A stretch of 64,000 nt of DNA from JBJGXI01 sp045635475 (GTDB lineage: Bacteria > Bacillota > Bacilli > Bacillales > Amphibacillaceae). The first letter of the stretch is position 1. Each line of letters begins with the position of its first letter. The translations under genes were made by a program, and so were the position numbers. Positions 1-9,300 of this stretch are shown piece by piece. The stretch lies in NCBI RefSeq assembly GCF_045635475.1, contig NZ_JBJGXI010000015.1, forward strand, positions 30,423 to 94,422, given 5' to 3'. The notes beneath the pieces were generated by a model. The model had not been told where the DNA came from, did no database searches, and saw nothing but the letters and a program-made list of their open reading frames with translations.

Positions 1-277
1 TCAGACTGCTGTTATACTTTCCAGCCTTTACTACGAATTCAAATTGTTTCCGATTAAAAGGCTCTCCTTCGCGGTCATTTAAATATAAATACTGTCGTAA
101 TTCCGGTCCTATTTTTTCCAATATATAGCGCATCTTTCCTAAAATCGGATAATTTATTAGTACGGAATGCTGATTCTGTTTGCCGTCATGCAGGTACAAT
201 CTTAATAGCAAAAAACCAGGGACGACAATAAGAAGCAGCAACAAGACAATTATTCCGATTAATATTGATGTTTCCAT
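1..277 (-). CDS. FMN-binding glutamate synthase family protein, YerD-like (N-terminal part)
   Basis: This is the 5' part of a gene that runs off the left edge; 92 codons are visible. The product starts with a hydrophobic segment (residues about 4-28, METSILIGIIVLLLLL...), so it is probably membrane-anchored. The region after it (ILEKIGPELRQYLYLNDREG, then FNRKQFEFVVKAGKYN) matches the start of the FMN-binding glutamate-synthase-like family that includes B. subtilis YerD. The catalytic FMN barrel would lie outside the window. ATG is at 275-277, with a GGAAGG site just upstream that overlaps the end of the oxidase gene. It is the last visible gene of a minus-strand run with the pyruvate oxidase and terminal oxidase. 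The substrate of this family is not established. Confidence 0.75.
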   Translation of the reverse strand, partial: METSILIGIIVLLLLLIVVPGFLLLRLYLHDGKQNQHSVLINYPILGKMRYILEKIGPELRQYLYLNDREGEPFNRKQFEFVVKAGKYNSSL

Positions 278-296
278 TTATCTTACATCCTTCCTG

Positions 297-2780
297 TCAT
301 ACTAAATATGGCAAATAAACGAATAGGATAATAAACATCCAGATTAAATCTACAAAGTGCCAATAATATTCAAAAACGGTCATTTTTTCATCATACAATG
401 TCAACGGTATATGTTTTCGAATAGATTGTGTGTATAACTGAATCAGCCATCCAAGTCCAAAACAGATATGTGCGGCATGAAATCCAACCAACACATAAAA
501 GGAAGAAAGAAACAGGCTGGATGATATCGTATATCCTTGCGCCCAGTAATGATAAAAATCGTATACTTCTACGATTAAAAATAGAAATCCTAGCAGAAAA
601 GTCACAATAATCCCAAGATGTTGAATCAACTGCTTACTGCTAGTAGCTTTCCGGCTGAAGGTCAGTGTTACGCTACTTGATACTAGAAAAATAGTAGAGA
701 GAATCACTGATTTTGCTTCAAAAAGCTGCGATGGATCAGGACCTGCTTTAGATGGCGTGAACAAGATATACGTAACAAATAAAATCGTAAACATGGTGGC
801 ATCGATAACGAGATAACCGAAAAACCCGAGTTTTTTGTCCTTGAATAGCGACTGACGATCCGATTTACTAAATTGTATTTGGCGATAGACTTCTTTTTTA
901 GGGTCACGCCAGGAAAAACAAATGATCAGTACTAAAATAGCTACAGATAAACCACCAGCGATGGTAAGCCACCCGTAAATCATCGCTAAGCTGAATAAGA
1001 GCATGCTTCCGGCAATCAAAGCCGGTAAAACTGTATCCGTTGAAACTGGCATGGCACGGGTGTTACTCGTATAGTTCATCGTTTCATTCGTTTCTTTTGC
1101 CCGCCCTAAAGGATCTCTTCCTTCCACAACTGGTGAAGGGACAAAGCGGTTTTCCTCCGGTGGTGAGGCAACCGTCCATTCCAGTGTACGGCCATCCCAA
1201 CAATCCGCTTCTACTCGTTCAGAGGATTTTGCTGTCTGATAAATATTCCAGATAAAGAACAGCATACTGATCCCCATCATAAATGCACCAACAGTGCTTA
1301 CCGCATTAAATACAAACACATGATCTTCCCAAAGATAGGTGTAGACACGGCGTGGCATGCCTTGCAGTCCAGCAAAATGCATCGGCATGAAAGTAAAATG
1401 AAAGCCAATAACAAATAACCAAAAGTGCCATTTCCCTAGTGTTTCATCTAACTTTTTCCCAGTTATTTTAGGATACCAATAATAAATTCCTGAAAATATT
1501 CCTAAAATGGTGGCGCCAATGATGACATAGTGAAAATGACCAACTACAAAGTAACTGTCATGAAATTGAAAATCTGCAGCTGGTACAGCAAGCATGACCC
1601 CAGTTACTCCGCCAATCACAAAGGATGGAATAAATCCAACAGCAAATAACATCGGGGTGGTAAATTGAATGTTTCCACCACGCATCGTAAACAGCCAGTT
1701 AAATATTTTGATGCCAGTTGGAATTGCAATCATCATTGTTGTAATCGCAAAAAAAGTGTTAATCAGTGGGCCGAGTCCGACCGTGAACATATGGTGCACC
1801 CAAACCATAAAGCCTAAAAAGCCGATTAAGATAATCGAAAAAATCATCGAACGATAACCGAAAACAGCCTTTTTTGAAAACGTTGAAATCACATCAGAAA
1901 AGATTCCAAAAGCAGGCAAAGCAAGCACATACACTTCGGGATGACCAAAGATCCAAAACAAATGCTGCCAATAAACAGGATTTCCCCCGTCTGCATTGAA
2001 AAAGGCTGTTCCGAATAATCTGTCAAACATTAATAAAAATAATGCTGCTGATAATGTACTAAAGGCCACGATAATAAGAAAAGAGGTAACCAGTGTACTC
2101 CACGTAAACAACGGCATCCGCAATAGCTTCATACCGGGAGTTCTGTTCCGGATGATTGTCACGATCATGTTTATGGCAGTCAGCAGTGTCCCAAGACCTG
2201 ATATTTGTAAACTGAATACATAAAAATCATTACCAGCACTTGAGGTAAAGCTGTTATCACTTAATGGCGCATATGCTGTCCAGCCTGCATTAGGGGGAGA
2301 TCCTAGAAAAAAGGAAAGGTTAAAGAGTAGCGCCCCGCTAAAGAACAACCAGAAGCTGAGTGAATTTAATAGTGGAAATGCTAAATCCTTTGCACCAATT
2401 TGCAATGGTACAGCAACATTCATCAGACCGATCAGTAAAGGCATTGCCACAAAAAAGATCATCACAGTACCATGAGTAGTAAATAAACCATTGTATTTAT
2501 CACCCTGAAATACCCAAAAATCTAGCTCTGGTGCTAGCAGTTGCGTCCGAATTAGTAACGCATCCATTCCTCCCCGAAAAAAGAACAACACACCACTGAG
2601 TAAATACAACAGCCCGATTTTCCGGTGATCTGTTGTTCGAATATAGCTCCATACCACTCCCCATTTTTGGTGCTTCGAAATTAAATAAATAAGAAAAAAG
2701 AATGCAATAATTGACACAATCCAGGCAGCAATCACGTCTGAGGCCTGGTATAAGGTATCATAGGATATTTCGAAATTCAT
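297..2780 (-). CDS. Cytochrome c oxidase subunit I/III fusion
   Basis: 827-residue membrane protein that joins haem-copper oxidase subunit I (about 1-560) to subunit III (about 590-827). The subunit I part keeps the haem and copper ligands: THGTVM, FGHPEVY (the CuB His with the conserved Glu and Tyr), VHHMF and GHFHYV. It also has the D-channel entry pattern IGAKDLAFP. The subunit III part shows FYVLVGFHAAHICFG and YYWHFVDLIWMF. Fused I/III chains are known from SoxM/caa3-type oxidases. It should reduce oxygen to water in the cytoplasmic membrane with proton translocation. The subunit II gene is upstream with a 192-base gap holding a small hairpin (2813-2835). That subunit II has a full CuA site, which argues for a cytochrome c oxidase and not a quinol oxidase. 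Confidence 0.92.
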   Translation of the reverse strand: MNFEISYDTLYQASDVIAAWIVSIIAFFFLIYLISKHQKWGVVWSYIRTTDHRKIGLLYLLSGVLFFFRGGMDALLIRTQLLAPELDFWVFQGDKYNGLFTTHGTVMIFFVAMPLLIGLMNVAVPLQIGAKDLAFPLLNSLSFWLFFSGALLFNLSFFLGSPPNAGWTAYAPLSDNSFTSSAGNDFYVFSLQISGLGTLLTAINMIVTIIRNRTPGMKLLRMPLFTWSTLVTSFLIIVAFSTLSAALFLLMFDRLFGTAFFNADGGNPVYWQHLFWIFGHPEVYVLALPAFGIFSDVISTFSKKAVFGYRSMIFSIILIGFLGFMVWVHHMFTVGLGPLINTFFAITTMMIAIPTGIKIFNWLFTMRGGNIQFTTPMLFAVGFIPSFVIGGVTGVMLAVPAADFQFHDSYFVVGHFHYVIIGATILGIFSGIYYWYPKITGKKLDETLGKWHFWLFVIGFHFTFMPMHFAGLQGMPRRVYTYLWEDHVFVFNAVSTVGAFMMGISMLFFIWNIYQTAKSSERVEADCWDGRTLEWTVASPPEENRFVPSPVVEGRDPLGRAKETNETMNYTSNTRAMPVSTDTVLPALIAGSMLLFSLAMIYGWLTIAGGLSVAILVLIICFSWRDPKKEVYRQIQFSKSDRQSLFKDKKLGFFGYLVIDATMFTILFVTYILFTPSKAGPDPSQLFEAKSVILSTIFLVSSSVTLTFSRKATSSKQLIQHLGIIVTFLLGFLFLIVEVYDFYHYWAQGYTISSSLFLSSFYVLVGFHAAHICFGLGWLIQLYTQSIRKHIPLTLYDEKMTVFEYYWHFVDLIWMFIILFVYLPYLV

Positions 2781-2972
2781 ATCGGTCCTTCTTTCTTTCG
2801 GGTTCTCCTAGGGAAGGCAGTTACTTTTAGCCTTCATCATTGATGGAGAAACCGACGTAATCTTGGGTTAGTGTTTTCACTTACTACTGGCAAAGGAACA
2901 ATACTGAAGCCACCGCAGTGCGTATTTTTTGCGCAATAGCAGCAATCTTTAACAATAAGCCTTCGTGAAAAT

Positions 2973-3671
2973 TTATTGGTTGAGCCAATGCTGAAATGCC
3001 TGTGCAGATAATACATGTGCTGTGAAACGCATCCGACTGTGTTCAATACCGCAAAATTCTGCGCATTTTCCTTGGTACACGCCTTCCTCCATATCGGCAA
3101 TAGTCAGGCTGTTTTCCTGATCTGGAAGGACATCAACCTTACCGCCAAGAGACGGAATCCAGAAAGAATGGATCACATCGTTTGATTGAAGATGAAAGAC
3201 GACTTCCTGATTACTGGGTAGGTACAAATTATTTGTAGACGTTTCTCCATTTTCATAACGGAACTGCCAGCTGTACCGCTCAGCTGTGACCTGAATATGA
3301 ACCTGGTCTTCCTGCTGTTTTTCTGTTGATACGTACTGATTAGGTGATTGCTGATAAGTGACTATAACGGTTGGAACTGCCAATATGGTTAACAAAATAA
3401 TTGGCAATATGGTCCATAGCAATTCCAACCGCCTATTATCATCCGGATAGTTATACGTTGAGTGCGCGCTGTTTCCGGCGCGATATTTGCGAATAAAATG
3501 TGCGAACAAGCTAAACACAATCAGCAGAACGACAAGCATCAGAAAAAAACTGAAATATATTAAATCGGATTGGGCACTGGCGGTTTTACTCGCAGGATCT
3601 AGCACCCTGAGCGAACAGCCGCTTGTTAATAAAGTAGGTAGACAACAGATAAGCACTAGTAAATATTTCAT
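2973..3671 (-). CDS. Cytochrome c oxidase subunit II, CuA-type lipoprotein
   Basis: 232 residues. The N-terminus is a lipoprotein signal ending TSGC (Cys19), followed by two transmembrane helices (about 38-62 and 82-105) and an external cupredoxin domain. The CuA site is complete: an upstream His in DVIHSFWIP, then CAEFCGIEHSRM with both Cys, Glu, His and Met. It should take electrons from a c-type cytochrome and pass them to subunit I. There is no fused cytochrome c domain at the C-terminus, unlike CtaC of the B. subtilis caa3 enzyme, so a separate cytochrome donor is needed. The start has AGGAGC upstream and lies only 10 bases after the pyruvate oxidase stop codon, so the two genes are probably co-transcribed. 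Confidence 0.9.
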   Translation of the reverse strand: MKYLLVLICCLPTLLTSGCSLRVLDPASKTASAQSDLIYFSFFLMLVVLLIVFSLFAHFIRKYRAGNSAHSTYNYPDDNRRLELLWTILPIILLTILAVPTVIVTYQQSPNQYVSTEKQQEDQVHIQVTAERYSWQFRYENGETSTNNLYLPSNQEVVFHLQSNDVIHSFWIPSLGGKVDVLPDQENSLTIADMEEGVYQGKCAEFCGIEHSRMRFTAHVLSAQAFQHWLNQ

Positions 3672-3681
3672 TTGAAAGCTC

Positions 3682-5406
3682 CTATAATAGTCTCTTCAAT
3701 ACTGTTTTTAACGGCGGCATATCCAAATCGTCATTACCTTCAATAACTTTTTTCCACAGATGCTTGGAATAGGATGCAGCCTGTGACCATTCAATTTTTC
3801 CAGGAAGAGGTGCACGATCATCTATTTCCACATTTATAATTACAGGTCGTTTGCTTTTTTTAGCAGCAGTTAAAGCAGCTGCTAATTCCTGTTTATTTCT
3901 TACTTGATAGCCCTCGCCTCCAGAAATTTCGGCAAACTGATGATATTGAAACGGTTGTAAATCAGTCTGGTATGGTATGTTTCCTAATTGCTCCTGTTCG
4001 TATTTTATCATTGCGATTTTTTCATTGTTCAGTATGATCACTGTAATGGGAAGCTGATATTTTACCGCGGTTAAGAAATCTTGCATCACCATTGAAAATC
4101 CACCATCACCACAAATGGCGACCACTTGCCGGTCTGGTTCATTCACTTTTGCGGCAATCGCTCCAGGCAATCCGCAGCCCATTGTTGCTAACCAACTTGA
4201 CGTTACAAACCGCTGATTGGTGAGTCGAAAAAATCTTGCAGTCCAGGACGTAACATTGCCGACATCGACCGATAAAATCGCGTCATCCTCAATAAAGCTA
4301 TGTAATTGATCAATAACCTGTGGCCCTTCTAGTGACTTATCTTCGGGTGATTCGGCAGCGATCCCATCAAGATGCTTCCACCAATTTTGCATATTTTTCT
4401 GACATGCTTGTAAAAAATTCCGGTTTTCCCTGTAATTAAGCTGTTCATTGAAACCAGTGAGCATATGCTTTGCAGAACAAATAAGCCCAACGTCTACCGG
4501 ATACCATTTGCCAATACTGCTTGGATTGATATCGATTTGAACAGCGGGTACCTGCTTTGGTAAAAATTCACGATAAGGATAAGAGGTGCCGATTAGTAAT
4601 AGCAAATCTGTTTCCTGCATGGCCTCATAAGCTGGTTTCGTTCCAATTTGACCGAGATTCCCTAGGTTTAGTGGATGCTCGTCCGGCAACACACCTTTCC
4701 CCCTTAGAGAAACAACAACAGGAGCAGCGATTTTTTCTGCGAACTCAATTAATTCACTTCTTGCATCGAGTACGCCTCTGCCGGCTAAAATAACCGGCTT
4801 TTCTGCTTGCTCTATCAGTGCAGCAGCATTCTTCAAGCTAGTATGGTCTGGCAGTATATGATATTCACTCGTAACGGTTGAACGTAGTTTTGGTTTGTGG
4901 ACTTTCGCTTTAAACAAATCATCGGGTACGGTAATCACAGACACACCTTTTTTCTCATATGCCTCTTTGAGGGCCTGCTTCAAAAGAGGTTCCATCTGTT
5001 CACCAGAAGTAATACGTCTGTTAAAAACAGCTACATCATCAAATAACCGTTCGAGGTTAACCTCCTGAAAATTTTCTGTTCCTAACAAATCGTGTGATAT
5101 TTGCCCAGTAATCACTAGCATCGGGGCTTGGTCCTCTTTAGCATCATACATGCCATTCAATAAATGGATGGCACCAGGTCCACCAATCGAAACACAAACA
5201 CCAATTTGGTTCGAAAGCTTAGCCTCTGCTGATGCCGCAAGTGCTGCAACTTCCTCATGCCGCACCTGTATAAACTGGATCTCATCTTTAGATTTTCTAA
5301 ATTCTTCGATCAGGTTATTGACCGAGTCACCTGGATAACCGTACACATGGTTAACTTTCCAATCATTTAATATGCTGACCACAGCCTCGGATGCCTTCAT
5401 CGCCAT
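3682..5406 (-). CDS. ydaP: Pyruvate oxidase (thiamine-diphosphate flavoprotein), YdaP/PoxB-like
   Basis: 574 residues, the length of B. subtilis YdaP. The three-domain ThDP fold is visible. The N-terminal Pyr domain has the catalytic Glu in VRHEEVAALAASAEA. The central nucleotide-binding domain has KPVILAGRGVLDA. The C-terminal PP domain has the metal/ThDP motif starting GDGGFSMVMQDF and ending ILNNE. It probably converts pyruvate to acetate (or acetyl phosphate) and CO2 and passes electrons to quinone or oxygen. Standing first in an operon with a terminal oxidase fits electron delivery to the respiratory chain. The ATG has TAGGAGTG upstream. A SigB-like promoter precedes it, and B. subtilis ydaP is a known SigB-regulon member. 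Acetolactate synthase is a relative, but the C-terminus and context fit pyruvate oxidase better. Confidence 0.85.
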   Translation of the reverse strand: MAMKASEAVVSILNDWKVNHVYGYPGDSVNNLIEEFRKSKDEIQFIQVRHEEVAALAASAEAKLSNQIGVCVSIGGPGAIHLLNGMYDAKEDQAPMLVITGQISHDLLGTENFQEVNLERLFDDVAVFNRRITSGEQMEPLLKQALKEAYEKKGVSVITVPDDLFKAKVHKPKLRSTVTSEYHILPDHTSLKNAAALIEQAEKPVILAGRGVLDARSELIEFAEKIAAPVVVSLRGKGVLPDEHPLNLGNLGQIGTKPAYEAMQETDLLLLIGTSYPYREFLPKQVPAVQIDINPSSIGKWYPVDVGLICSAKHMLTGFNEQLNYRENRNFLQACQKNMQNWWKHLDGIAAESPEDKSLEGPQVIDQLHSFIEDDAILSVDVGNVTSWTARFFRLTNQRFVTSSWLATMGCGLPGAIAAKVNEPDRQVVAICGDGGFSMVMQDFLTAVKYQLPITVIILNNEKIAMIKYEQEQLGNIPYQTDLQPFQYHQFAEISGGEGYQVRNKQELAAALTAAKKSKRPVIINVEIDDRAPLPGKIEWSQAASYSKHLWKKVIEGNDDLDMPPLKTVLKRLL

Positions 5407-5440
5407 TACACTCCTATTCTACTAATATTATAAGTACTGT

Positions 5441-5465
5441 TTACCTCGTTATTGGAGAATTAAAC
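5441..5465 (-). promoter_or_regulatory. Candidate SigB-type promoter of the pyruvate oxidase operon
   Basis: On the minus strand GTTTAA (5460-5465) is followed after 13 bases by AGGTAA (5441-5446). The SigB consensus is GTTTAA, 12-15 bases, GGGTAT, so the -35 is perfect and the -10 matches 4 of 6. It sits about 35 bases upstream of the ATG. A TATAAT at 5427-5432 could act as a SigA -10, but its -35 is poor. Confidence 0.5.
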
Positions 5466-5540
5466 CTTTTTTGGGGTGGGGGCCACTTAGCGCTGTTGTG
5501 GTAAGATGTCGTGTTCAAGTAGAAGAAATAGTTGGCTTTT

Positions 5541-5590
5541 TAAAAAAAACAGGGTGCCCACATCAAATTAGTAAATGGACACCCTGCTGC
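5541..5590 (-). terminator. Rho-independent terminator after the chemoreceptor remnant
   Basis: Inverted repeat 5550-5560 / 5576-5586 (CAGGGTGCCCA against TGGACACCCTG, 10 of 11 pairs), followed on the minus strand by a run of T. It overlaps the stop codon of the remnant. Confidence 0.7.
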
Positions 5591-6010
5591 TTTGATTGAC
5601 TAAATTGTTTAATCTGGTTTTGTAAACTTTTTGCCATTTCAGCTAATGATTCCGCAGCTTGGGCAAATTCTCCCATCACGCATGCTTGCTCTTCAGTTGC
5701 CGCTGAAACACTATTGGCGTGATCGCTAGTATTATGAGAGATGTTTTGGACATTACTAGATTTTACAATGAAATTTTCCAGCCTACTTTTGATAATGTAT
5801 TTCATATTCTGTATCCCCAACAGTCGAAGTAATTTGACCACTTTCCGTTTGTAACAATTGATCAACATTAGTTCCACTTGATAGCTCGTCAGCTACATTT
5901 GCTGTTAATATTTTTTCTTGGTCTGGATTTGTTAGAAATGTACTATCAGGCAGGACAATCACTGCATAACCGTTTTCCTCGAATTTATTGGACGATTGTT
6001 TAGGTGAAAT
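5563..6010 (-). pseudogene. Methyl-accepting chemotaxis protein remnant with internal deletion
   Basis: Two pieces of one chemoreceptor are joined. The upstream piece (about 5815-6010) reads GYAVIVLPDSTFLTNPDQEK and on to TVGDTEYEIHYQK, then a stop. It resembles the distal part of a Cache sensor domain. The downstream piece is in another frame and contains SSNVQNISHNTSDHANSVSA followed by ATEEQ and SLAEMAKSLQNQIKQF, the C-terminal tip-to-end region of an MCP. The second transmembrane helix, HAMP and most of the signalling hairpin are missing. There is no start codon or ribosome binding site for the upstream piece, so this is a dead gene. Confidence 0.75.
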
Positions 6011-6345
6011 CGAGGGGATGTGTATTGGGAATTTTTGGTGAGTTTGAGGGTTGGGGTGGTATCACTTCTAGAGATTTGGCACAAAGGTGTCGCTTACTAT
6101 TAAAAGTGGGTTGGTTTAGTCGCAAGATTGTCCTACAATAGATATTATTCCTAGTTAGCTCCATAAATTAAGTGACATAGATCCCACGCAAAAACCGAGC
6201 CGTTTCTACAAAAACACACATTTTTTCACAAAAACATGAGAAAATTGTCACACGATTATAGAATAAATTACCAGATAAATATATCATAAAGCCTATATCT
6301 TTTGTATTATATAAGTAACAAAAATTAGGGGTATGAGGGGATAGG

Positions 6346-9300
6346 ATGAAATCTAATCAGTATCAATTGTTAGAGTCTAGTTGGTTTGTGAAAGGTTATA
6401 AATTCGTTAAAGCTCTCCGGGTTTCAACAAGTAAACATGTCATTATACGTGAAAATAGTACGGATGAAAATCAGCGAGGACAAGCATTAGAAAAGGAATT
6501 ATACGCGCATGGACAACTTTCACTACCGCATGTTTTGCGGCCGGTGGCTGTCATTGAAAATGGCATTGTCTTGGAAGATACGGATGGTATTCCTCTTCAT
6601 GTAGCTTTTAAGCAGAAAATATTAAATACGGAAGATGCACTGCATATCGTTGTTCAACTCGCACAAACACTTCAAGCGTTTCATCAACAAGATCGGGCCT
6701 ACCTAACTATTGTTCCAGAGCAAATTATCTTACAACCGAATAATCAGATTAGTATTTTACCACTTCCTAAAGAAATAAATAGTGACCAGAAATACCAGTC
6801 GCCGGAGTCGATTCTTCACAAAGGAAAAGCTTTTAATTATAGGGCGGATTTGTATGCATTTGGTATATTATTGTATGAAATATTCACAAATGGTAAGTAT
6901 CCTTTTGCTGATTTTGAACATCAAAAATGGAAGCACTTACATATATCGGTGCAACCAATAGCTTTAACGAACATGAATCGAATGGTTCCGGCGATGATTA
7001 ATAATATCGTCATGACATTGTTAGAAAAAGATCCGTTGAACAGGTACCAGTATACGGTAGATCTTGTAAAGGATTTATCTACTTGCTACCAAGAAATCTG
7101 TGAAACAGGTAATATACAAGCATTTCCGCTATCGCTAACATCAAATAATGGTGAATTTGCAATAAGCGCTCAGTTTTACGGAAGGGAAAAGGAAATAAAA
7201 GAGCTTTATGATATATTTCAACGTGCTGCATTCGGTGCGACAGAGCTAGTTTTTATTAATGGGCCAGCAGGTATCGGGAAAACGACGTTGGTGCAGGAAC
7301 AATTCAAGGGGTTAATTCAAAACCGTGCGTATTTTATTTCGGGGAAGTTTGATCAAGTTCGACAAAACATTCCATACCAAGCACTAGTAAAGGCATTTAA
7401 GAAAGTAATTCAAGAAATTTTGATGAAGCCGAACGATCAAGTAGAAGAATGGCGGATGGCTATTCAAAAGGCAATCGGGAGAAATGGAAAAATTATTACC
7501 GATGTGATTCCTGAATTAACCGATCTTATTGGTGAACAACCTCATGTTGAATCATTGTCATCTGGAAAGCTTAAAAACCGCTTTGTCCAAGTGTTTCGCA
7601 ATTTCGTCATGGTGTTCGCTACCGTGAACCAACCATTAGTATTGTTTCTTGATGAAATCCAGTGGGCTGATGATGCGACACTGGATTTACTAGATTCGCT
7701 GTTAGCTGATCCAATGAGTAAGCGGTTCTTCGTAATCGCTTCAGTAAGGCAAGAGGGAGACATGGTTTCTGCTGCTTTACAAACTTGCTACGACAAGATG
7801 GAAAAGGCTGGTCAAAAGTATGATGTGTTGACATTATCGAATCTCTTAGTGGATGATGTAGCGCAGCTCGTTGCTGACTCCCTTCACAGTGATGAAGATG
7901 AGTGTTTCGGGTTAGCTCAATTGATTTTTCGCAAAACAGCAGGGAATCCATTTTACGTAAAGCAGTTACTACAGTTGATGGAAACCGAGTGTTGGCTAAC
8001 GTTTGATAAACAAAAAAGAAAATGGTCTTGGAATGAGCAAGAAATTGAGGGAATTGCGGATAAAGATTATATCGTTGCGCACATGGTCGATAAACTTAAT
8101 CGACTACCTAAGCATGTGTTTGAAATGTTAAAGGTAGCAGCTTGCTTTGGTACCGAATTTTATCAAGATGATCTTCATCGATTTTCTACATTATCGACAA
8201 CAGAAGTGAATGCAGGATTAATATTAGCTCAAGCAGAAGGACTCGTTCTTGGACCAGATAAAGCTAATGGTAAAAAGCGGTCTACATTTTTCCATGATCA
8301 TATTCGTGAGATGGCTTATTCGCTTCTAAAAGAAGAGCAAAAAAAGCAGTTGCATTTGCGAATAGGTAGGTTTTTAAATGAAATAAATCAAACGGATGCG
8401 GTGCTTTATAAGGTTGTCTATCATTATAACAAAGGTAAAGATTTAATAGATGTACAAGAAAAGGAAAAGTTATTACTTTTAAATGAGCATGCTGGAAACT
8501 GTGCGAAAAAGACAGTGGCCTATCAAAAGGCTGCCGAATACTATCGGGAGGCAGTTAGTTATTTAGACGATAAAAAGTGGGTGCGTGATTTTAGCTTTTG
8601 TTTTAACTTATATCTTGAACTAGCGGATGTTGAATATCTGTGTGGAAATAATCGCCAAAGCGAATGTCTTCACGATTACTTGCTGAAAGTTAGCCAAGAT
8701 TGGGAGTCAATTGCACGTGTCTATAGTCGGAAAATTTCTGTAGCGAATAGCCAAGGGAATTTTATTAAGGCAATCGAAATAGGGCTTAGCTGTTTAAATA
8801 CTGCGGGTCTAAATCTGGCAATGCATCCTGATAAGATTGAGGTTCGTCGCGCATTAACAGACATGCGTGAACAGTTTCCAAAAGGATTTGAAACATTACG
8901 TGATCTTCCAGATGTAAGGAATCGAGAGGTAGCTATGGCTATGGACTTGTTGTATCAGCTCTTGATACCTTCTTATTATCAAAATCGTGATCTACACGTT
9001 CTCCTTCTCCATAAGTTCATCGAGCTTACCCTAGCGTATGGAAAGGTGAACATTGCCCCTGCGGTGTATGTAAACTATGGTATCCTTCTCTGTACTGCAT
9101 TAAACCAGGTAGAGAGAGGGTACCGTATCGGTCAATTAGCAGTTAGCTTGGCTGAGGATTCTTGCATGCCGTCGATCCTATCTAAAGTATATGTGTTGTT
9201 TGGTGGAGGGGTTTGTCAATGGTACGGGCATGGAGAGAATGGTTTGCCGTATGTGAAAAAAGCGCTCAAACATGCCTTAAATGTTGGTGATTATGTGTTT

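Noticed and set aside
2837..3100. 87-residue minus-strand ORF overlapping the subunit II gene
   Set aside because: It overlaps the well-supported subunit II frame, has no ribosome binding site and no family resemblance.
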